A stretch of 64,000 nucleotides of DNA from Liriodendron chinense. Taxonomy: Eukaryota > Streptophyta > Magnoliopsida > Magnoliales > Magnoliaceae. Positions 57,060-64,000 of the stretch are shown piece after piece. Under the pieces are notes generated by a model. The model was not told the origin of the DNA, ran no database searches, and was given only the letters and a program-made list of their open reading frames with translations. Positions within the stretch are counted from its first letter, which is position 1, and each line of letters starts with the position of its first letter. The stretch spans positions 434,001 to 498,000 of the forward strand of contig ML058370.1 of the NCBI GenBank assembly GCA_003013855.2, read 5' to 3'. A program made the translations under genes and the position numbers.

Positions 57060-59050
57060 GCCACAAGGATATCCATGTGGCTGGGGCTTTCCCATAGGGA
57101 TGTATATGACAAATCCACTACGTCCATATGTTTTGGAAGACCACTTTAGGACAGGATTATAAAAATCAAGCAGATTCAAAACTTAGGTGGGCCACACCAA
57201 CAAAACAGTGGGAACACCAACATCCACCATTGAAACCTTCCTGGAGTTAACCATAATGTTTATGTGCCATCCAAACCGTTCAAAGAATAAGTAACTCTCA
57301 AATAAACTATAAGAAAAAAATATCATCCTCATGCAAAACTTTTATCGCCGCTAAGTGTTCAATATCCACTATTTCGTGTGGTATGGGCCCATTTGAGTTT
57401 TGGACCTGCATTATTTATAAAATCTTGTCATATTGTGGTCTTCCAAAACAAATGGACATAGTGGATTTGTCATGGACAATCCACATACATTCACAGTGGG
57501 CCCAACAACAGTTATTCAGGACGATCAATCTGCCTCCTGTAACAACGTTCACAAATTCATTCCGTTCGGCCGCTATCTCACGGCTGAAAATTGTGCAAGC
57601 ATAGTTTGATGGGCCCACCATGATGAATGTGTTGTATCCACACCATCCAACGATTTCAAGGGACCATTATAGGGCTGGAGCAAAACGAATGGGGCTAATT
57701 GAAAGAAAAAATACACCCCAAGACAGCCTTGGATTTTGCATACCTATAGACAGCCTTCTGTTGAAACGTGGATGCTTCTCTCTCACGATTCGGAAGGGAG
57801 GCGTACCAGGAAACACAACATAGAATGGAAGCCAACTTCGGCCATGAGAGTTCAACCAAGCTCTCTGAAAACTGAAGGTTTACATACCATAGAAAACAGT
57901 ACTTATAGAGATGTGGATCTTCAATCTCCTACTGGAATAGATGTTGAGAACGATCGGTTGGAATAGATGTTGAGAACGATCGATATATATGTAGGAAGAA
58001 GCCTTTCGTTGCAGCTGGAAGACACTGGATGAAGATATGCAATCTTCTCGAAGACAACGCACTAAAAAGGTCATGGCCGAATGACCACAAATGCAATCCC
58101 GACCGATGATGGCCATTATAGTCAATGAGAGATAGATTATCGATGGCGTGAGATGAGGGGAGAGGGTGTTGTAGCTAGAGCTCTGAAAACCTCTATCCCA
58201 CCCTTCACATCGTAGGTCACTATATGGGAGAGGTGGATCTACCGAGGACATAAGGAGAATCCGAAGGACCAAGTGCAGGATGAGAAGGAGAGGGGAGGTT
58301 TCCACCATGGGTTTTGAAATCCCACCCTTACAGCCCACAGTTTTGCCACACTGGATACGAGATGGTTTTCTCACGATTTCCAATCGGCTGCCAAACATCT
58401 CTACGCAATTTCCAAGGCGGGAGTGGAGAGTAAATCCCACTTACTCCCACCTAATACCGTGGGCTAAACACACCTTGAGGGTTCAACCACATACCGTGGT
58501 ATGCAGTATTATAAGGACCAATGACGGCTTCTTATAATAAGCATTCTAGGAAACAAAGGAAATCTATTAAAAAAAAATGAAACATTTTAACACAAAATTC
58601 ACATTGGACCAATTATGGCTTCTTATAATTTCACTCAGTTCATCATTTTACACCAAAAAGCGAGGTAGATATGACTCGCATGTGGACCACACCATAGGAA
58701 ATAGTGGTAATTCAATGCTCGCCATTAAATACTTCTTAAGGGCCACTAAAGTTTTAGATGAAGCTGATCTTTGTGTTTTCCCTTCATCCATGTTTTTTTT
58801 TTTTCCATAATCAATAAGTTAGATATAAAATAAACATTATACTGGGCCGGATGAAAATTTTCACAATGGGCATTCAATCGGTGTGGTCCACTTGAGATTT
58901 GGACGTGTCTCATTTTTCGGCTTAGATCCTAAAATGATTTCGAAAAATTGATGGACGGCATGGATGAAACAAAAACATCAAGATGGGGCCTAAGAGCACT
59001 ATCCAATAGGCAATCCGAGAAATGAATTTCCTGCTAAAGGCTTTCGAATG
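57060..59050. repeat. GGGCCCACC-type repeat copies, no gene
   Basis: Family phrases (CCACTACGTCCATATG at 57117, GGGCCCACCATGATGAATGTG at 57612, GTGGACCACACCATAGG at 58682) occur in several incomplete copies. A 27-bp tandem duplication with ATAGATGTTGAGAACGATCG is at 57931-57985. The part 57700-58500 has no recognised relationship. A right end resembling GGCAATCCG at 59018 may pair with GGATTGCC at 56393, but this is weak. Confidence 0.55.
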
Positions 59051-59059
59051 GGATATTAG

Positions 59060-61440
59060 ATAAGGCAACATTGACGTTGGTGTGAAAGCATTGGTTGAGC
59101 CTCAATTCTGATTCTTTTGTCTCGGCACCAAATCCGAACACACTCACAAACAACTAATGACAAAAAATTCTCAAAAAGTTTTCCTTTTTCATTAATGCAT
59201 CGCATTTCCTTTACATATATATCATATTATTCCTTCAAAAATAAAAAAATACATCATAGCCACCATTCAAAAAGGGAACATATCGACGGTCGATACAACT
59301 CTCAAAAGCAGAGGGTCAATCCCTACCCTCCTCAAAAACCATGTCAAGTAAGTCCTCATATTCATAATGAAATAACCTCGCTCTCAGCTTGCTCACCTCC
59401 ATGCGCAGGTAATACACCTTATCTCTCTTGAGGTTCCGGACAGTCGTCTCCTCATCAAACGCCCTGTGATCAACCGACAATCTCCTCGACATCATCTCAA
59501 CGATATCTTAGTGCGGAGATCTCTGACGACAAGTGGCCATGAGTGGCCAAAAGAAAGCCGAGATCGATAAATGGGCATTCCTCCAAAGGCTCATATGAAC
59601 CAGACGAAGAACCAGCATCCCTGAGGATATCTAGCTCATCCTCATCTGTCGTCAAGTGCCAACAAGGAGTACACCAATACAGAGACTACTCAGCGACCTA
59701 GTGCTGGTATGGGGCAATCGCCATCGAGAATACCCGCAACTTAAAGTCCAACAAGTCAACAGTCAAGTGACCTGCCCAAGACTCGTCAGTCTGAGTCCTG
59801 AATTTGGGCATCCATGCCAGAAGAGATCGGCGCCCGATACTCGAGAAAGCAAAACGTGGAACATGCTACTCGTACCCGAACTGCCACAAGAATCAGATGG
59901 GATGATGAGAGAAATAGGAGCGGAAGCTTTTACCAACATCAGAGGAAGGCAATGAGCATCACAAAGCACTAGAGAGTGCGAAAGCCAAGACAACTCCCAG
60001 CGAATATTCCAATCACGTAGCTCGAAAAACATCCTGAAAAGAAATCATATAGCAAGTCCAAGGAAAAGACCACAGCATCATGACCGTCAACTATAGGCCG
60101 AAGAAGATATGGAAAATCCCAAACAGGTTCTGTGGAGTGACAGTCTTCAGTGAAAAATATACTGAGAATAGTCCTAGGGAAGACCCATTGAATGCGCAAG
60201 CTCCTCCAAAGAAGGTCCCATCTCCATATCATTGAACGCAAATAAGTTCAACGATGGGACCCAATCATCACCGTAGTGCCAAGAATCCTCCAATTGATAT
60301 CAACCCTGGCCATATGAATCAAACCGCCAAGCCAATAATCCCAAACCACGTAAGCTGACAATTTATCAAGCCATACCAACAATCGTGGTGAGCAAGAAGG
60401 ACAGGGAAGCAGCTGACAAGTCCTCACAGGTATCCCCTCCAGAACAAAAGGTCCAAAAATCACTAATGACTCATCAAAGATCGAAAGATCAATTGGTGAA
60501 GAAGGAAGGTTGAAATCAATATAGCCTCGGCAATAGTAAATCCCTAAAGTATCTCCGATAACAGTTGTCTGTTATAGTCACATCACTGTCTGAAACTGTC
60601 ACGACCTCAACAACATGAGAAAACTCCTCGACCTTATGAGAAGAATGCACAAAAGGCTGACGATCTCCGTCAAAACCGTAAAAAATGCCATTTGCAAAGA
60701 TCACACCGCACATCATGGCATCCTAAACAATCTAACCACTAAAAAGTGCATCAAAGCCGTCAAGAAAGGCCCTGATGGCCTCCATTAAAACTGCCCAACT
60801 GACCGTCTAGGAAAATCGTGCCGCACAATGAAGCATCCAAACCATCTAAACCACTGACGACCACTTGAAGAACACTACCATCAATTGCAGACAAATCTAA
60901 ACTGTTAAGAAAGGTCCCAACGCCTACGATCATGGGATCAATAGTCATATCAACAAGAATTAACTCCACCATTAAAGATAGCATCCAACTATCATTATGG
61001 GGACAATCACTTAAGGGATCACATGACCATCCGTGCCCTCCATCACTAAAGGGACACAATCAAACTACCAAGATGGACGAATCTCACATTATGGCCATCA
61101 ATAAGGCGATCGGGCCCATCCAAAGCAGCATACATATCATCACGACTGTCCAAAAGAGAGATTAGCCCCTCTACGCATACATGGTGACGTCCTCACCATC
61201 AACAAGTGCATCTCCATGGTCCATATCCAAGGGACCCATATCCACCTCTTTTGGACCATCCACACCATCATCTAAAGGCTCCTAATTAAAGGTTGAAAGT
61301 TCAGCCACCTCACCATTAAGGGGGATAGTCATGGCCACCAGCCCCAACAGTATCTTCAATGCCCAAACAACATCTTCATACATGGTGGCATCCACATGAG
61401 TTGAGGCTCGATGAGAGTGCGTTAAAGGCCAAAATGCCTA
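59060..61440 (-). pseudogene. PMD-type gene C, homologue of gene B, heavily decayed
   Basis: Follows gene B (17476-20025) in reverse orientation. IFGPFVLEGIPVRTCQLLP and LIHMARVDINWRILG are near 60463-60270. FPYLLRP and DAVVFSLDLLYDFF lie near 60110-60050, and LRDWNIRWELSW near 60020. The C-terminal coiled part is near 59560-59340. The N-terminal Asp/Gly/Met-rich region matches 60540-61400 only loosely. Many stops and frameshifts. It is more diverged than gene B and lies beside different sequences, so it is a separate copy. Confidence 0.72.
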
Positions 61441-61837
61441 AACCTTTCTCATCGATGTCATATGGGCCCCATAACAAAAAGCCTAGCCGTGATAAGTTTC
61501 CAAAGAGCCCCAAATTCTAATGTGGGCCCATCTAACCTGTTAGGCCCAAAAAGAATAAATGCATAGAAAGCAAAGGGCATAGGAAAGATAGAAAAAAGTA
61601 CACACGTGTCTACCCCGAGAAGAACTCCAAGGAAATACACCACAAAGCCAGATACCGACACAACACATTATGGTGGTATACTTCATTGGACGGACAAGAC
61701 AGACAACATTTTAATCGATGGTCTAATGGAGCTTGCAGTTAACGGATGAAGGAGCGGATCTAGTTTTAGGAAAGACTCATGAACCCCAATCATTAAGAAC
61801 ATGAGATTGAAATTTGGGCTACTAATCATGAATGACA
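61441..61837. other. No gene recognised
   Basis: Probably the end of the PMD-bearing repeat and flanking sequence. No domain, promoter or repeat noticed. Confidence 0.35.
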
Positions 61838-62589
61838 ATGTAAAGAATCGGATTCGCACAGTAAAAAAAATTACTTCATTGTGAAAGACCTGCGCAATGC
61901 ATCAAGTTTTGATTGGGATCTAGAGTTAAATATCGTTGTTGCTACTGACGAAGTATGGGTCGACTATATTAGGGTAAGATACATTTTGAAAGTATACATT
62001 AATAGAAGGAGCTATGCTTATGTCAATTTATATACCCAAGGGAACTTAACTGGTTTATTTTTTTTATTTGTAATAGTCTTATCCAGATGCCGCTCAATTC
62101 CGAGAGAAAACTGTACTAAGGTTAGAGAATCTCGAGTATGTATTTGAGAATGATAGAGCTACTGGCAAAACATGTGCGGTTGGAAACTTACCTCCAGGAT
62201 CGAGTAGTATGAGATGGCAAGATACAGAAAATACCTCAAACCACACTGTTGATTTGAATGATGACATCAACATTGCTTCTTCCGATGAGTTAGGAGACAC
62301 CAATCTGAATACCAATTGGTCCTTTGATAGTCGTTGAGGGAAAAATATATTGCATCCGAGTCCATCAGAGAATGGTAGCGTCTCTGCGAAAACCAACAGT
62401 GTTGTTAATTCAAAGAAGAAAGATAGAGTGGTGAAGCCAATTGAACAGATTGGAAATGAAATGGTTACCATAGAGGACACGATGCAATCCATAGCTATAA
62501 CGATCGATAAAGGTAAAGATTTCGAGCATATGTCTCATATTATTCTAGCATTGAAGTTGAAAGGACTAAAAGTCAGTTTGATGTGCTAA
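61838..62589 (+). pseudogene. Myb/SANT-like DNA-binding protein, two exons, broken
   Basis: Protein-level pieces: VKNRIRTVKK, then (one base missing in an A-run at 61863-61870) DLRNASSFDWDLELNIVVAT and DEVWVDYIR. A donor GTAAGA at 61974 and an acceptor ATAG at 62076 join DYIR to SYPDAAQFREKT. This gives the DEVWxDYIRSxPDAxxFR pattern of Myb/SANT-like proteins (Myb_DNA-bind_3), a family related to partners of PIF/Harbinger transposases. An in-frame TGA at 62335-62337 follows SFDSR. The rest, including IGNEMVTIEDTMQSIAITID and GKDFEHMSH, matches the usual C-terminal part. Stop at 62587. Whether it is a host gene copy or a transposon gene is unknown. Confidence 0.7.
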
Positions 62590-63300
62590 GGGCAACAAAG
62601 TTACTTTTCAAGGAAGAGTCATACAACACCACTTTTCTTATTTTTTCCAAAGAAAGAAAGAGTTCGTGAGGATGCTCCTGGATGCTGCTAGACCCAATTT
62701 TTTACGATTCTTGAAGGGATAAGTCAAATGCTGAATCGAAGCAATGGGTTACGAAATATATTTTTTTGTGATGCATACCCATGTTTTCATATCAATTAGA
62801 AAATAACTTTAGATGTTTAATTTTTTGGACTGGGTTTTATATGAACAACACGCCTACACAGCATGGTATGCACATATATGTCGAGGCGATCGATTATGCT
62901 TCTAAAAACTTTTTTGGACATTTAATCTACCTTTCTAATGATATGGTTTAAATAGCTTTGTCAATTTTATTTTATTTTTTTTGGTTTACCAAGTGGCGAA
63001 TCCTTCTGTAGTAGTTAGTTTATTGGATGATTCCTTAATGTGAACAAGTAAAGGATCTTCCTTATACCAATATTGTATTCCTTATGTTGTTGTTGGAATT
63101 AGTACTTACTTACCTTGTACCCAAGGTGGCTTCCAATTATGTTTATGTGGCTTCTTGACTTTAATTATAATTGTCGAGAATAAGTTGTCAAGTTAAATTG
63201 TTTTTCCGACTTTCACTTCCGTAGTAAATAAAGCATTTTCAAATAATGTTCTTCATATTTCAAATGCCATTTACATAATCAGTATTTTTTTTTTTGACAG
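62590..63300. other. No gene recognised
   Basis: AT-rich. It ends with a polypyrimidine tract and TTTTTGACAG (63300), which looks like a splice acceptor for the next frame. Confidence 0.45.
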
Positions 63301-63687
63301 ATGGGTAACAAAGTATATGTCATATTTCATGGAAGACAACAGTGAGTATTTTATACTTGGGAGGAATGTCAAGCCCAAGTCGATGGTTTTCATAATACCC
63401 GATTCAAGTATTACAAGGATGCGAGGAAGGCTATCAACGCATGGAATGCATTCAACAGTATCTTTGAACAACCACAGCCACCGTTGAACAAAAACATTCC
63501 TATTGAAGATTATGTTGAACAAAAAGCTGGCGTGGGCTACGACGATGTTCATTTTGCATGGACATTTGTTTCGACTTCCCTAGTTGCTTCTTCCAGTCAC
63601 CAGTTGGATTGTGACTCGATATTGTTATTTGTGTTCGGTGTTATCATTATTATAACGGCCTTCCAACTGATGGTGCTCCATCGTTAA
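63301..63687 (+). pseudogene. RNase H hybrid-binding / viroplasmin-type domain fragment
   Basis: An exon after an acceptor TTTTTGACAG reads GNKVYVIFHGRQQ, a TGA at 63343-63345, then VFYTWEECQAQVDGFHNTRF, then KYYKDARKAINAW. This is the N-terminal RNase H1 hybrid-binding fold, also called the caulimovirus viroplasmin domain, about 45 residues. It occurs in host RNase H1-like plant proteins as well as in virus-like sequences. The C-terminal 60 residues include a hydrophobic segment (SILLFVFGVIIIITAFQLMV) that could be a membrane span or chance. No other caulimovirus domain is nearby, so a host-type or transposon-linked fragment is more likely. The stop breaks it. Confidence 0.6.
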
Positions 63688-64000
63688 ATGAGTATCAAAT
63701 GGATGCAGACTATGTGGTTATCTTATACTGAGATGCATACATAGGCTTTTGGGAAGTATAGGGTTGATTTTGCAAGGCAGGATAATGTCAGTGACGTTTT
63801 TCCTTTATTTTATAAGTATGGTGGAATAGTGTTCCTGATACATTGTCTATTTGACATCCGTACCCTTTCACCTACAGTAATTACTCATTCACAACCTGTT
63901 TTTCCAAACATTTTCCTGAGAATTGTTTGCTTAATATCTAATTCTTATGCAGGTCCAAGTGAGATTTAGCTCACCACCGTTTTAACATATGAGTATTTAG
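63688..64000. other. Right edge, no gene recognised
   Basis: AT-rich sequence without a convincing frame. A gene beginning here could continue outside the window. Confidence 0.4.

Noticed and set aside
63301..63460. An integrated caulimovirus
   Set aside because: Only one short domain, which host RNase H1-like proteins also have; no coat, movement or polymerase parts nearby.

Overview
This window is nuclear DNA of a flowering plant, from a repeat-rich intergenic (heterochromatin-like) region. The evidence is a set of nested plant LTR retrotransposons of the Athila, Tekay/Del and Tat lineages, several plant mobile domain (PMD) genes with spliceosomal introns, plant-type TATA boxes, and small non-autonomous DNA transposons. 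I cannot name the species. The many GGGCCCACC-type dispersed repeats make me think of a magnoliid or another woody lineage, but that is a weak impression. I see no bacterial, organellar, rRNA, tRNA or CRISPR feature. The only apparently intact protein gene is the three-exon PMD gene at 14911-16405.

Layout. 1-7866: a 5'-truncated Athila element on the minus strand, with its 3' LTR at 248-1867 and a decayed gag-pol at 2985-7861. 7867-20919: an LTR (7867-9259) and the internal region of a PMD-bearing element, with minisatellites, the intact PMD gene A and the broken PMD gene B (17476-20025). 20920-22767: an LTR-like repeat with a palindrome array. About 22770-30906: a Tekay chromovirus on the plus strand with a 4.2-kb 3' LTR. 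Its gag-protease-RT half is written as the complement without reversal. 31152-33931: PMD pseudogene D (minus). 34400-38000: satellite-like repeats. 39034-41138: a Tat pol remnant (minus), broken by a second Athila LTR at 41139. That LTR runs into another complemented-but-not-reversed block ending at a 25-N gap (43334-43358). 44744-56334: a Mutator-type MITE split by a full-length Tat element (45097-56164) that has LTRs, PBS, PPT, TSD, gag-pol and an antisense gene. 56412-57050: a hAT-type MITE. 59060-61440: PMD pseudogene C (minus). 61838-63687: a Myb/SANT-like pseudogene and an RNase H hybrid-binding/viroplasmin-type fragment.

The most unusual observation concerns data integrity. Two blocks (about 22770-24420 and 42690-43333) make sense only when each base is complemented in place, without reversing the order. 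Read that way, the first gives a zinc knuckle, an aspartic protease and a reverse transcriptase that run directly into the normal plus-strand frame at 24421. The second matches the Athila LTR end and downstream region at about 1810-2480. No biological process makes this, so it points to an assembly or gap-filling error. The main biological observations are palindrome-plus-spacer arrays shared, in opposite orientations, by different LTR-like repeats; a W-box/GCN4-like 13-bp array upstream of an LTR TATA box; and four PMD loci in 64 kb. Frameshift and stop positions were read by eye. Some single-base indels may be residual long-read errors.
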